Origin: Pocillopora verrucosa | Lineage: Eukaryota; Cnidaria; Anthozoa; Scleractinia; Pocilloporidae | Length of the DNA: 64,000 nucleotides | NCBI RefSeq assembly: GCF_036669915.1 | Contig: NC_089314.1 | Span: forward strand, 9,156,958 to 9,220,957 | Direction of reading: 5' to 3' | In this document: positions 11,155 to 23,259 of the stretch, piece by piece | Position numbering within the stretch: the stretch's first letter is position 1 | How the letters are laid out: the number at the start of each line of letters is the position of its first letter | Position numbers and translations under genes: made by a program | The notes under the pieces: model-generated | Database searches by the model: none | The model's input: only the letters and a program-made list of their open reading frames with translations | Told to the model about the DNA's origin: nothing

Positions 11155-12059
11155 TACCTATCATTTTCGTCTGATGTATGAGTTAACACTGGATTCATAA
11201 ATTTAAATTCATTTAGATCTTATGGTTTGACTTGCTGCAACTTGAGCGTACTTAATACTAATACTAATCTATATTTCGACAAAAAAAGCTCTTAGTTATC
11301 TATAAATAACAAAACTTGTTGTTGTAACCACTCTCTCAGGTCTACCCAAACCTTTCGAAAGTGTCGCCTAAAAGAATTAATGTGCCTCCAATAAACGTAT
11401 TTGACCGTATCGAGTGTGCGATAAATTTAACGTCAAAGTTCTCTGATGATGATACCTTGTTCTATTACACGTACATTCATCAAAATTAGCTTACTTCTTT
11501 GTAGGCTACTGAGTGAATTGGATATTACCCTCCTTTTTGATTCCAGGCTTCTTGTGTGAGGAATGTGATTTTAAGACGACTACGATCAACAACTATTGAC
11601 TTTGAAAATACACATTGTCATGATAAAGACAGAAGAGAGCACGCGCGCAGAAGATCAAAGTACTGTTTCAGATCGAGGCATATTGGACCAAACATTCCTC
11701 ATGTAGTACGAAATGGATTGTATCAGAATCTGGCTTCCAATAACATCCAAACGAAGAAACGCCATCAGTAATAAAGCATGTTTTCCACATATTTCCTATA
11801 AGAGCTATTAAGACTGAATAGAGCCTGTCGGGGCGTTTAGTTAGTAGATGGCGGTACAATGTAAAAATTGAAAGGAAGCAAAATATGAGAAATAAAGGAA
11901 GGAAAAGGGGAGAGAGACACAAGAAGTGGGATTATACCCTGAATATTGCCTTCTCTTCCTTTCTTTTCCTTTTCTTTCTTTCTTTCTTTCTTCTTTTTCT
12001 GATTTCAATTTTTCTCGCTTTGATGGCAAAATCGAGCCATTGTTAAAAGTTAAAATGGC

Positions 12060-13226
12060 ATATTGTTAAATTATAATAAAGTTCGGATATAACACGCGCT
12101 GTCATTGGTTGAAAGAGCGTGCTCTTTGAGAGTATAGAGCATAGAGCTGAGCTAAAGCTGTCACGCCATCTACCAAATTGTACTATGTTCGACCTTTTCC
12201 GGGACTTCTTTTAGCTTTTTTCCGATAATAGAAAGTAAAATTTCGGAACAAGCGAGCCGGCAAGTAGCAACAGAAGAACCAAACAAAGGTTTGTAAACAT
12301 ACCAGGCGCCGTAATTTACGTTATTAAAACGTGAGCAGATACGAAAATCCTCAAAGGAAAAACAAAATAGACATTCCGAGTTTTAAAGATCTTCAGGCTC
12401 AGTTAGATTGCAAGCTTACGTACGGTAATAAAAATCAAACACAGCCAACACTCGTATAGTATATAAAGTTCAGAGTTCAAAACAAAACAGAACAAAACAT
12501 AAATGATGAAAAGTATAACCAAACTGGCATAACTGTTAAAATTCATACTAATCATGACGGTGTCTGAGCAAATATGATCATGCTGAAGTCCATCGCGGTT
12601 CGCTTATCGTGGCGATCTCCGGTCATCACAGTAAAGCAAGCCTCAAAAACTACATCGGCCGCCCTTCGAGTGAAAAAATAAGAGTTCGTTCAGATATCCT
12701 TTCCGATGTGTTGAGTGGAAAGTCACTTCAGTCACTGCAGCCGAGTTTTGCGGCGCTGTCATCCCGAGCGACCTTCATGTTCCGGTGAATTCGGCTGTCG
12801 TTCATTTAAAAAACACTCAAATTGAACAGTTTGTTTTCTACCTTGTCATGTGAAAAAACTCGCGTGTTTTTATGAGCCATAATTCGGCTGAAGTTCACTG
12901 AACATTTCACTTCAATATTCTGTATTAAAAACTTCAGGCAAAAGCCTTAAATTCGACCTGCCGAACTATTTTAGTTTGTAAACTATCGCAGATTGTGAAC
13001 TTTGATGGTTTTCGAACTTCAATGGTTTGACACTTTTGACAGCTTTTGTCTTGTACAGCCAATCAGATTATTTGAACCATTCTAACAAGGATTCTGATTG
13101 GCTTGTTGTAGCGTGCTCTATGAGAGTATAGAGCATGCTGACGACACTGTTGTTCGCTTTGGAAATAAAGTTTGTTTTGAAAATTGAAAGTAATGCATGG
13201 CGAATTTAACGGATTCTTTATTATAA
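12060..13226. mobile_element. Inserted sequence within the left direct repeat
   Basis: Present in only one of two homologous repeat copies, so probably inserted. It contains two related segments, GTGCTCTTTGAGAGTATAGAGC at about 12119 and GTGCTCTATGAGAGTATAGAGC at about 13111, each preceded by a TTGG-containing stretch. No open frame of family type was recognised, so the element class is unknown. Confidence 0.4.
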
Positions 13227-13401
13227 AACAAATAGAGAAGCCTTGACTGTGCTCTGTTCTGTGCTCTGTTCTCCCCACTCAAGAAGTGGGGAGAAACACT
13301 CGACTACGTCTCGTGTTTCTCCCTACACTTCTTTCGTGCTTTAGCCGCTTCCTGCGTGCTTTATAACAGAACAGAGCACAGTCAAGGCTTCTCTATTTGT
13401 T
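13227..13401. mobile_element. Foldback MITE with 34-base inverted ends
   Basis: The end at 13227-13260 (starting AACAAATAGAGAAGCC) is the exact reverse complement of 13368-13401. The interior holds a second smaller palindrome, GAGAAACAC/GTGTTTCTC, around CTACGTC. It is non-coding. Confidence 0.75.
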
Positions 13402-13779
13402 AAATCGAAACGAAGGCTTGTGTAACTGTTTTATTTTTACCGCGGTGCAAAGGCTTGCACTTGGATGGAGTTTAATCCAAGTATAATCATTTAAGCAGGA
13501 TGTTCTGTCAGGATGTGATATATGTGAATTCATTATTTACATCTAATGAAGTTAATTTCATTATAGGTTGCTACAAGAGAACATAAGTTCTATTCGTTGT
13601 ATAAAATACCAAAGAGAATAGCAATAGAACTTGGAACGATCAGCAGTCATTTATCCCAGATTTAAAATTAAGTGAATATTGGAGAAAGAGATTGCCAAGT
13701 TTAGAATATGGAAAGCAGACGCATTAGCCATGAAGGGGAATGAGTACGCAAATCAGCTTTTTAGACGTAGCCGGTCAGT

Positions 13780-14275
13780 TAGAAATACCACCAGTCATTA
13801 AGTCAGTTAGACCGTCTGTGTATCGATCGGTTAGTCACTCCCGGCTGTCTGTCAGTCAGTATCGTCCAGTCTGTTGGTTAGTCGCACAACCTGTCAGTCA
13901 GTCAGTCATTAATGCGCTCGGTCATTATATCAGTCAATCATTCATTTTGTCAAGTAATAAATCCGACAAGCAGTCAATTAGTCAAGCGGTCCCTCTAACG
14001 GTCAGTCAGCCAGTCAATGAATAGATCCGTCGTGTAGTCTCTGTGTCAAGCAAGCGTTCAGACATTCTGGATTGCGAACTGCAGTACTCATTCAATCAAC
14101 TAGCCAATGCCAAACAGTTCAACGGTCTTTCATTCAGTCGGCCAGTCTTCATTTATTTTGTAAATTTGGCTGTGGGTGAGTCATTCAGCCAATTCAGCTA
14201 GACATTAACCTGAATAGTCACTTTCTCTGATAGTCATACGGTCGGTCTCCCAGTCACTTCTGCATAAATACCATT
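13780..14275. repeat. Degenerate GTCA-rich satellite
   Basis: Irregular runs of CAGT/GTCA words (CAGTCAGTCAGTCA and variants). The same low-complexity class recurs once per gene unit near 33.4, 39.8-40.35, 48.9 and 54.9 kb. Confidence 0.7.
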
Positions 14276-14484
14276 ACCGAATTTACTTTTATTAGATATC
14301 TACCTACCTACCTCAGAAAAAATGCCTCTGTCTATCGGCCCTTGAATTTCAAAGTATCTATCATTCACGTCGTAATAACAGAGTATAGCTTGTAACTGCT
14401 ATCAGGATTTATTCCATTTGATGCAAGCATACTATTGATGCTGATGCCACATGATGTTTGATGCAACCAAATCTGTATTTTGAT

Positions 14485-15560
14485 GAATGAGCTCTCAGTT
14501 ATCTACAAATAGCCTAGGTCGCCTGAAAAAGTCAGTGTCCTGCAATAGGCTTATTTGACCGTGGCGAGTGAATATTCTACCTCAAAGTTCTTCATGACTA
14601 ACATCTGTTCATGTAAAAGTTACGCGTTAAGAACTGTGCTTAATCTAGGTAAATCTACTGAGTACAAAGACTGTCTCAGGCTTGCTAGTATGGACACCTT
14701 AACCCAAAGACGTCTTACTGCGTCTTTAATCATGTTTTTCAAGGCATACAGGCTACAGGGAGCTTCTTATATCTCTAATTCGTATTCGTATATGTCTACC
14801 TTTTTGTTTCCAGGCTTCTTGTGCGAGGAATGTCATTTTAAAACAACTTACGATCGACTAGTATGGACTTAACAAATTCACATTGTCATGGTAGCGAGAA
14901 AAAATAGAGAACGCGCGCTAAAGTTCAAAGTACTGTTTCAGATAGAGGCAATTTATTCAAACAAGCGATGGTGTAGAAAGAAATGAATGATATCGGAACT
15001 TGGCTTCCAATATTATCTAAAAAAAGAAAGCATCATTGATAATACAGCGCGTTAAAAAATATTAAAGGAATAGAGCCTGTCGGGGCGTTCATTCAATAAA
15101 TTGATGGTTCGGGGTATTAATGAGAAGGAAGCAAGAGAAAACGAAGAGGAGAGGGAGAGACTGGGCACGAGCGGCACCCCTCTTGATACTACGTCCTTTT
15201 TTCTTTTTTTCTTTTTTTCTTCTTTCTTTTTTCATTTCTTTTTCTTCATTCGTTTCTCTTTGCTCTGATGGAAATATCGTATCACTGTTTACAAACTTCA
15301 CTAGGCTAAGAAAAATACTTTCGAAATCGGAAAGGTAGCAAGGCATATCTGAGTTATTAGGAAATTTCAAAAAATATACTAACATATTGTCAAAATTAAA
15401 ACGAAGGCATGTAAATGTTTTATCATATTAAGACCGCTGCAAAAGTCTGCCTTTTAAAGATTTTTATCTCAGTGTAATCATTTGATTAGAAAGTTCTGTC
15501 AGGATATCAGATATGTACTTTTATTACGTACACCGAATGAAATTTTATTACCAGTTTTTA
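14485..15560. repeat. Long direct repeat, right copy
   Basis: Partner of 11270-13560, without the 1.3 kb insertion. The segment at 15115-15260 (GGAAGCAAGAGAAAACG and a T/C-rich tract) also resembles flanks at 33.72-33.9, 40.5-40.67 and 55.1-55.3 kb that precede each tandem gene. Confidence 0.6.
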
Positions 15561-15913
15561 CCATAGTATTAGTAATTGCGATAACTCTTGACAACTGTGC
15601 AAAGATATTATCAGTACGGTGCATTTTTCACCGAAAGGTCCTCAATTAAATACCCATGATATATTTCCCTCGAGCATATTTCTGCCGATCAATTATATGA
15701 TATTCGTGAAGCCAATCATTTAAGTTTATTATCGACTAGTGTTATCCATTTTAGTGCATTGCAAAGCTCTTCGTATCCGAAGCATGCATTTCGGTATCGA
15801 TGTTGTCTTTTGACACGGTGAAAACCACTCAGATCTACCATTCGATGCTGGTCTAGCTGACCTGAGTTGAATTCTAAGTCAATTTACAGTTCTGAAGGCT
15901 GCTGTTTCAGTTA

Positions 15914-18554
15914 CTAAAGGAAACAACCGTAAAGCTCTACCCTCATTGTTTTGTAGCGATTTTTCGTAGTCTTCGGCCAAAACCTTACAAAGCGAGCCCT
16001 GATGTGCTGTGACAACACATTGAAAACCACCGTGTCTCGATCCTCATCATTACCTTGAAATACCTAGAAAAATAAGCAAAATTGGTGCATTAGCTAAATG
16101 ATCAGGCCGTGGATCTTCGGATTGATTCTTAGATTTAATCTTCGGTTGTATACTTCAAAGAATATCGATATGGAAGGATTTATGTTCGTTCAATAGCGCT
16201 TCTGTATTAACGCAAAAATTGCATAATATATTTCACGACCCTTTTCGGGTCCAGAATATGGAAATTTCTTTTAAATGCTTAACGTTCTTTGGGTCATCTT
16301 AAAAATAAAATTCAATGCTAACACCTGACTAACCTTTTCAACGTTGTCCTCTTTGTACATAACCCAGTCAGTTTCTCCGTCAGCGCGCGATGAAAGCATG
16401 TAAGTCTTCGTGTGCTGATAGGCACCACGTTTCCCTTGGGTAGCGATTTTTCTGATCACCACGTCCTTTCCGAGGTCAACTTGAACCCACGGCTCTTTGT
16501 CACTAGTGCTTGCACTCCAAGCCGTGGCAGAGTTCAGGCGAAGGCGTTCGGGTACAGTATCCTGTCTCTCGACAGATGAAGCACTAAAAGCTGAGTCTGG
16601 AATCCTTCCATCTTCAAGACCTAAAGCCTCATTCACGCATGCTTTTAAAAGAAAAGCAAGTTCTTATTATCTGATAATACGATTATCACAACTACAAAAT
16701 TAAGTCATTCGGTTGATAGAGCAGGTCCCTGTCATCTTAAGTTGAAAAAGCGGCAAACATTTCATTCTAATTTTTCCCTCGACCCACCCCTTTTACCACC
16801 GAGAATAAGGAGTCATGTGATTACAGCTACATCGAGAAGTACCCAAAATGTAGCAAAGAACCAGTTTCGTCTCTTATACCTTTCCTTTCTCCATTACTGC
16901 TGTAACTATATCAATAGGTCTTGCCAAGAATACAAGGAAAAAACGAAACAGCAGATAAAAATAGGGGCCGGTTTGCATTAGAGCGAATTCAAATATTTTC
17001 CAATTTTCGGCAAACCAAAATGTGGCAAAATTTTCGCACTTTCCAAATTCTGGCGGCGGTTGCATCAAGCTAATATCCTTTGATCAAACCTTCACCAATT
17101 GACTCATACGTCAGTCATAAATGCATCTCCTAAAAAGAGATAGAAAAATATCCCACGCGAATTGCTACCGAGGAACGATCCTTTTTTCCTACTTATCTTT
17201 TGCGTTTTGGTTGACACTTGCGCTACTTCTACCTGTACTGGCTTCACTACTTTCAACGGAAGGACAATTTCTCGTAGAAGCCATAGTTTTTCAAATTGTT
17301 ACAAGTACAAACGTAGCTAGGGTACGAGTCACAGACATTTGAATAAAAGCGGCGCTTAAGTTAGTTTCTCTCAAAAGAAAAAGGGGCAGACCCTGCCGTC
17401 CGACGCTAAAACTAGACTAGCGTGCCTGAATTTTTTTTCCTGATGAAATTTCATCCCGAAATATCTTGCATATCATGACAGCTAAATGGTTAATAAGCAG
17501 GAATGTTTGTTTTGCCAAAACTTGGCAGCCTCGATCTGAGGCAGGACATCAGGTCCTTGAAAATTGGCGAAGATATGGCGATTTTCAAAAATTTGAAATT
17601 TTTTTCAAACTGGGAGTCGCACTTACTTTACACTTCTTATAGACAGATTTTTCATTAAAAGAAAACAACAACAAAAAAAAGCTCTAGCATAACCTGGGCC
17701 TAATTGCAGGTTGAGATAAACCTTCTTCCAAAATATAATTTCCTTCAGCATTGTCTCGATTCAACAATTTTAAGCATTCCACAGGGAGGTGTAGTCCTTA
17801 TAATCACACATCTTTTCGTCTTTCCTTTAGATTTTACGTTTACAGTTTGTCGTAAAACTTTCTTTATTTTTTAATATATTTAGCAGTCATGTTTGCAGCC
17901 ATTCAATCAACTAACATTAGCAACAAAAACAGCATCAACAATATCAGTGACTAATGGACCTGCTTCGTCTATGATCTCGGAACTTTTTTCACAATTCTCT
18001 GGGTAAACCTTTGTGAAAGAGTGAATGAATGGTGTCCTCCTATTTCAAGACTGTTGTTATCCATTCTGATACAAATATAGTTATTGTCATAGCTATAAGA
18101 GCCTCCGAGAAGATTTTTCGAATAAAGTCGGCAAAGGTAGAAAAATATGAACGTTACCTTTACATTTGCGTCCGCCCTCTTGGACCAGACATATCTCCTC
18201 TTGACTTCTACATTCCTTGTCATAGTAACAAGGGGCAATCGTCATGTAAACGGCTGTTTTAAAGTCCATCATATTCTCTGGGGACAACTCTGCGTTCATG
18301 GTATTCATCTCACAAGTCTCTGTTGTTTGGTAATAGTTTATGCTTTTACATTTGGGCCTCTCTTTGCAGAATATCACGCAAGATTTGATGGTTGCGAATG
18401 GTTCGGTGGCGAACGCGTGATTTGTCAAGACGCGATTTTGAGAGGAGTAGGTAACGTTTTGGCATTGCGCGCCTGAAGAGAATGACACACGTACTTGCCA
18501 AAAAATAATCACAACGTAAGTTGCTATGACGTCTTTAGTGAGGGATGCAGTCAT
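15914..18554 (-). CDS. Secreted PAN/apple-EGF-like-F5/8C protein, tandem copy 1
   Basis: Three coding exons on the minus strand: 18558-18158 (ATG 18554), 16641-16334 and 16063-15914 (stop TAG), joined in phases 1 and 0 to give about 284 residues. Exon 1 begins with a hydrophobic signal sequence (DVIATYVVIIFWQVRVSF). The PAN/apple domain follows, with its Cys pattern in AQCQN, SCVIFC, KCKSINYY and TCEMN, then a short Cys-rich tail (CYYDKECRSQEEICLV). Exons 2 and 3 form one F5/8C (discoidin) domain from CVNEALGLEDG to VELYGC, with PWVQVDLGKD and RARFVRFWPK as family landmarks. The donor after exon 2 is GTTAGT, a normal GT donor. A splice acceptor (GTTTTAG) immediately precedes the start exon, so a non-coding first exon is expected near 19107. 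It is the most divergent of the six copies. An extracellular adhesive or matrix role is inferred from the domains. Confidence 0.85.
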
Positions 18555-19106
18555 TTTCCTAAAACAAACAAACAAAAAAAAAAGATTAAGAAAAACGAAA
18601 AGGACTTGAGATTATCATCAATTTTTTTCCTTTTCTTGTTAAGAAAACGAAAAGTGCTTTTACTTAAGTCCTTTCAAGCACAATTTTCTATAAAGGACGT
18701 TTGGTTTGGTGATTTTCTATTGAAGATAAAGCTCCTGGTATTTCATACAGCTGAAGACTTGATTAAGTCAGAGGAGAGTGGAATTGAGCACAGGAAAGCG
18801 GTAAGAAATACTTTTCATCTCTCCTTTTACAAAATAATTTAAACAAGTATCAGGGCAAAGCCTTATTTAGGGGTTTTGTCAGCTAACGTTGACAGAAAAA
18901 GGGAATACATTCTTCATCAATCATGCAATAGTAGCTCCTTTTCCTATTCCCGCCTCAAAGCAAAGACCGTTGCCCTTACACGTTGTAACTAAAGATTCGA
19001 AATATCTCCCCGTAGCGGTTTCATATCCGTCACCAAATACTATGTAATTTAAATTCAAAGTCGCAAAAGTTAAGTAAAATCTAATGACAGGAAACATATG
19101 ACTTAC

Positions 19107-19150
19107 CGCTGGTGAGTTTTCCTTTTGCAACCTCACTTGTCATTAATTCT
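19107..19150 (-). other. Probable 5' non-coding exon of copy 1
   Basis: On the minus strand an exon end CCAGCG is followed by GTAAGTC, a strong donor, at 19106. Equivalent donors precede copies 2, 3, 5 and 6. The 5' limit of the exon is unknown. Confidence 0.45.
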
Positions 19151-22100
19151 CTGCAAGAAGTCTCTGGGCTAGCAAGAGAAAACAGAAAGTTCTTGAGAAA
19201 AATTCTAACTGCCGAATCAAATTGAAACACAACGGGTTGTCTTTCCACGAAGAATACATATACAAACCACGCATTGTTAAGTGTGGGAGCGCACTAAAAA
19301 TTCCATATCTCGTTCATTATTCAACACATCTAACAGTGCAGACAGACGGTAGGATGCCAGCGACGTCTTCAGAGAGCCAGCAAGCTTTAGCGCACGATAC
19401 TAGCAGGTTTTTATTCTTGAACTCTTTTCTCTGCAAGGTTGAGCAAACTCGCTGGTTTTAAGAAGATAAACATTTTCCCGAGGTTGCACATGATAAAGTA
19501 AACTAAATCAGAGGATAAGATAATTTTTTCCGATTTTTACTGTCATGCAAACATGAGATTTCTACTTTGTTTAGTTATATTATATCGAGTCCAAAATTAT
19601 CAATTTGTTCACACAATATGAAATACATTAAGAACAAAGGTTAAGTTAAAAAGGTATAGAGAATGAAAATGAGGCATGAAAATGTGGCTCCTTACTGAAC
19701 GAAATCCTGTTATTTATTGATAATAAAAGATTCAAAGCTCTGACATGATAAAAATCATTATGACAGTTACGGTACAATTTCACTTAGCAGTTGTTGTTTA
19801 CACGCGAAGTCAGTCGTTCGCTGAGTTACAGAGTCATTACTTGACTGACCAGCTGGGAGACAACTAGATAAAAAAGAGTTTTAAATTTGAAAAAATGAGC
19901 GTTTTTCTCATCATTGGTCGATATGGCTAGATTACCAACAGAACGAAGTTGTAGAAAAAACCGTAAAAGGACCTGTATCACGTTCGAAGCACCAAATAGT
20001 GGTCCTATTGATGGGGTTGTTCCCAAAGCAGAGTTCAGCGGTATGAGATGCTTATCCGCATTTTAATTTTTCTTAATTTGTTGGTTGCAAAACTGCAAAT
20101 TTGAATGTCAAATTTTTAATTGAAGTTTTGGCTAAAACTGCATATCAGGCGAAGGGACTTACTAGATGTGTTACAAAGTTTCGCTTCAACAAACAATGTT
20201 AATTCCCTCGCAGCAGAACTAATTAACATCAAACATTTTGAATAGATTACTCAGGTGGCGCCCGAGGTATATGACCATGTTTTGTTAACATCAAAATTAA
20301 GGTTATTGTCTAGATTGTTCCACTCATTGATGCTTCAAAAAACAAAATATTGCGTTGTTGATGGGCTCTCTGGAAGGATGTTAATAATTTATGTTGCGCC
20401 TCAAAACACTCGTTAACTTATTCTTCTGATCGCCTGGCTCACAGGATATATTGATGATATGGAAACCTAAAAGCTAAAAGCAAATTTCCACTAAGCTTAT
20501 GTGGAATATCGCTGATATGACGTATCTAGTTTTCAATCTTCAAGCGTGTAGATAAAATTATTGGGCATTAAAAAGATATTTAAAGTCCCTATGACAAAGC
20601 ATATGTTCACAATATTTGGGCTTATAAAAACAACAATTTAACTTTTGATGTATTATGCGATAATAAAACCCTGTCTTGCTCTCCTATGACGCAAAGAGGG
20701 AGAAGAACTGTTGTGGCCAATTGTTTTTAGTTTGATTGATGTTTGATGCTTAAATTTAAATTTCCATTTTCTAGATTGCTTTCTTAGTGCTTTAAAGTTG
20801 ACAGCTAACTCAGAGTCTTACGTCAGTCTCCCAGTCAAATAACAACCCAATTCCTTGAAGCCATGGCTTCACAACCATGAATACTTTCGGTTGGTCAGAA
20901 CCCTATGTAGGCCAGTTTATTTCGTATTCTATGAAGTATCGCCTTTGTCAAAAAGATATGTTAAAATAAGTCAGGGACTTAAAAAATTGGAATAGTCGTA
21001 CCTATGCCGGAAAATTTGACATAATACTCATTCCGTCTTGAACGGCAGTTGAATATCAGATCTCACAGATCATTAAGATCCGGCCCGAATTCATACGCAA
21101 TTAGCACCTCTTCTTTTCTCTGTCTCACTTACATACATCAAATTTACCTCAAATTTACTTCAAATTTACTTTGATTCTTAGTCTTCCTTCTTCTCTCTAA
21201 CTTCCAAGTAAACTATAAAATACATGCTTATATATTCACCATCGGTAGGCATGACTGGGGCTTGCTGGTAAGCTGACTTGAAAGATTAAACGTTTGTTGT
21301 CATAACACTAACCCAAACACAGACACAGTGCGCACTTATTTAAATGCAAATTACTCTTCAATGTATCTTAGCCTACCCATGATATTGTGACGGCCCTATT
21401 TTTTTTTTCATCGATTTAAGTTCAAGAATATACTATGATTTTTATCGCGAATGGCAACTACACGTGATTTCCATAAAATCTAGTTTTTTATAAGTCCCTT
21501 CATGACAGCTTCATCCAGTAACCCATGACACAAATACATCCCGCCTGTATTTTCACTCTATTTCACAGACATCCAAAGACAATTTCCTCTTTCAATAATT
21601 TACCTTAAATTATAATAACGAACGATAAAGTCGAATTATAACGTGGATACTTACTTAGTTCTTCGAAAAGCAATGAAACCTGGAAAAGACAAGGAAGACT
21701 TTCCACTTGCCATAGGAGGCTAAAAAAAAAAATGATTACGACATCGGATTGTGTGTGCGTCGCAACATGCCATATGAATTGAGTGGGAGTATTTGTAATC
21801 GTTTTTTAACTCGTGGGATGAGTGATAAAGGTATTTGATATTCAAATTTCGAGGTACTGATATTTGCAACTGAAGACACTGGGAAGAGCAGGCATCTTAT
21901 TAAAGATGGCGGACCGATTTTTTAACATGGCGGATCAAAATTTTGGCAGACTTTTGTGGGGTTGACGGCTTAATCTTCTTCTTGGAATCACATGATTATT
22001 AGCGGAAAGATTTCCGTATAATCCATTGAACACTCCTCTAAAAGGTAAACTATCGTTTCTGCTTAATGTAAGTTTTCTTTATAAAATATTTGTATGCATA

Positions 22101-22753
22101 CTGAAGTATCGTACAAATCTTGCCTCATTGCATCTAAGTAACATCGCTATATATCCCAACCACACCCTGCTTAGCATATATGTTCACCATCGCGTTACTT
22201 CGAGTTCCGAATTGCTGCTTGAACACTGCAATTGTGGGCACCTGCAAAATTGCCATCTATGAATGATCATTTCATCGCTGGGTTCAACTTTTTTTTTTGC
22301 ACATTTTTTAATCATATGAGTCGTTTGTTGAAATTACTATGTCAAGTAGCATCAAAACAACTTTTAAGCTTCCCTTGTCGTAATTATTGATCCATGATCA
22401 ATTGTTCATGCAAGTTATATGATCTTGGCTTCAACGCCTTAGTTTTGCAATAACCATGAATACCCAAGTCCTTTTTGCCTTAAGTATATAAGTTCAATGA
22501 CAATCTCAGCAGGAGCATATTTGCTAGAAATCTTTACAAATAATAATCCTAGTAACAAATTAATAAAAGTTTATGTCCAATTGTACAAATTGTGAATTGT
22601 TTAACTCTCGTAAAGAACCCGCAGTCTTTTGAAACCGATTACAACAGCTAAATTCTGTGACCTCCAACTGCAAATCTAATTAGTACGAGTCTGATACCTA
22701 GGTCAAGATAAAGTTTGAAAGTTGCTATTCCAACCGAACTGGGGCTGAAGCAG
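19151..22753. other. Long non-coding stretch
   Basis: AT-rich, with no supported gene. It holds the upstream region of copy 1. A segment at 21895-21935 carries AAGATGGCGGA/CATGGCGGA words common in repeat debris, and 22275-22310 has T-runs. Nothing else recognised. Confidence 0.4.
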
Positions 22754-22861
22754 TTATTGAAGGAAACAGCCGCACAACTCTGCCCTAATGGCTCTGTATT
22801 GATAGACCCGACAATAGACCCAGGGCCTGACAAAGCGGGCCCTGATGTGCTGTGGCAACAC
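22754..22861 (-). pseudogene. Truncated F5/8C last exon
   Basis: The minus strand reads VLPQHIRARFVRPWV to CGCFLQ and stop TAA 22756-22754, matching the last two-thirds of the F5/8C terminal exon of the tandem genes. The exon breaks off at 22861 against a poly-T tract, so its 5' part, the splice acceptor and the rest of the gene are missing. It is a partial duplicate sitting beside the complete exon of copy 2. Confidence 0.8.
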
Positions 22862-23165
22862 ATTTTTTTTTATTTAATAAACATTTATTGAAGAAACATT
22901 TGTACAGAACTAAACTTACATTTCATTACTCTACTTACATTACTCGACATAGCTCTACTCATTACATTACTGTGCTTATTGGATTGATCACCAGTACTTA
23001 TTTCTTACTTATACTAACAGTCTCGTACTAACGGTGACATAAAGCGTAATGTTACTTACATTACACTACTAAACAGAATATGATTTACAATACATTACAA
23101 AACAAAACTCGCAGTTCGCTAATTAAGCTCACTTGCCTACTTATAATTACTTGAATACTTTACAA
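22862..23165 (-). mobile_element. Probable polyadenylated retro-insert
   Basis: On the minus strand this segment ends with AATAAATGTTTATTAAATA followed by an A-run (the T-run at 22863-22871). That layout, a polyadenylation signal plus A-tail joined abruptly to a broken exon, suggests a retrotransposed transcript or SINE/LINE tail. It contains many TTACATT words and no protein frame. No target duplication could be found. Confidence 0.4.
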
Positions 23166-23259
23166 AACGGCACGTACTAACTACTTGTGGTTTGAATTCA
23201 TTTCCTGGTCAATTGAAAGTTACGAATTTGCCTTTCTAACCGTATTGGAACTGAAGCAG

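Larger units (their letters stand above)
11270..13560. repeat. Long direct repeat, left copy, with internal insertion
   Basis: This stretch aligns in order with 14485-15560. Shared blocks include TTATTTGACCGT, GTGCGATAA-like DNA, a CCAGGCTTCTTGTG block at about 11545, CAAAGTACTGTTTCAGAT, GAGCCTGTCGGGGCGTT and, at the end, CTGTCAGGAT. The left copy carries about 1.3 kb (roughly 12060-13400) that the right copy lacks. A short shared reading (FLCEEC-x-FKTT) follows a splice-acceptor-like CCAG in both copies and may be exon-derived, but no gene can be built from it. Confidence 0.6.
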
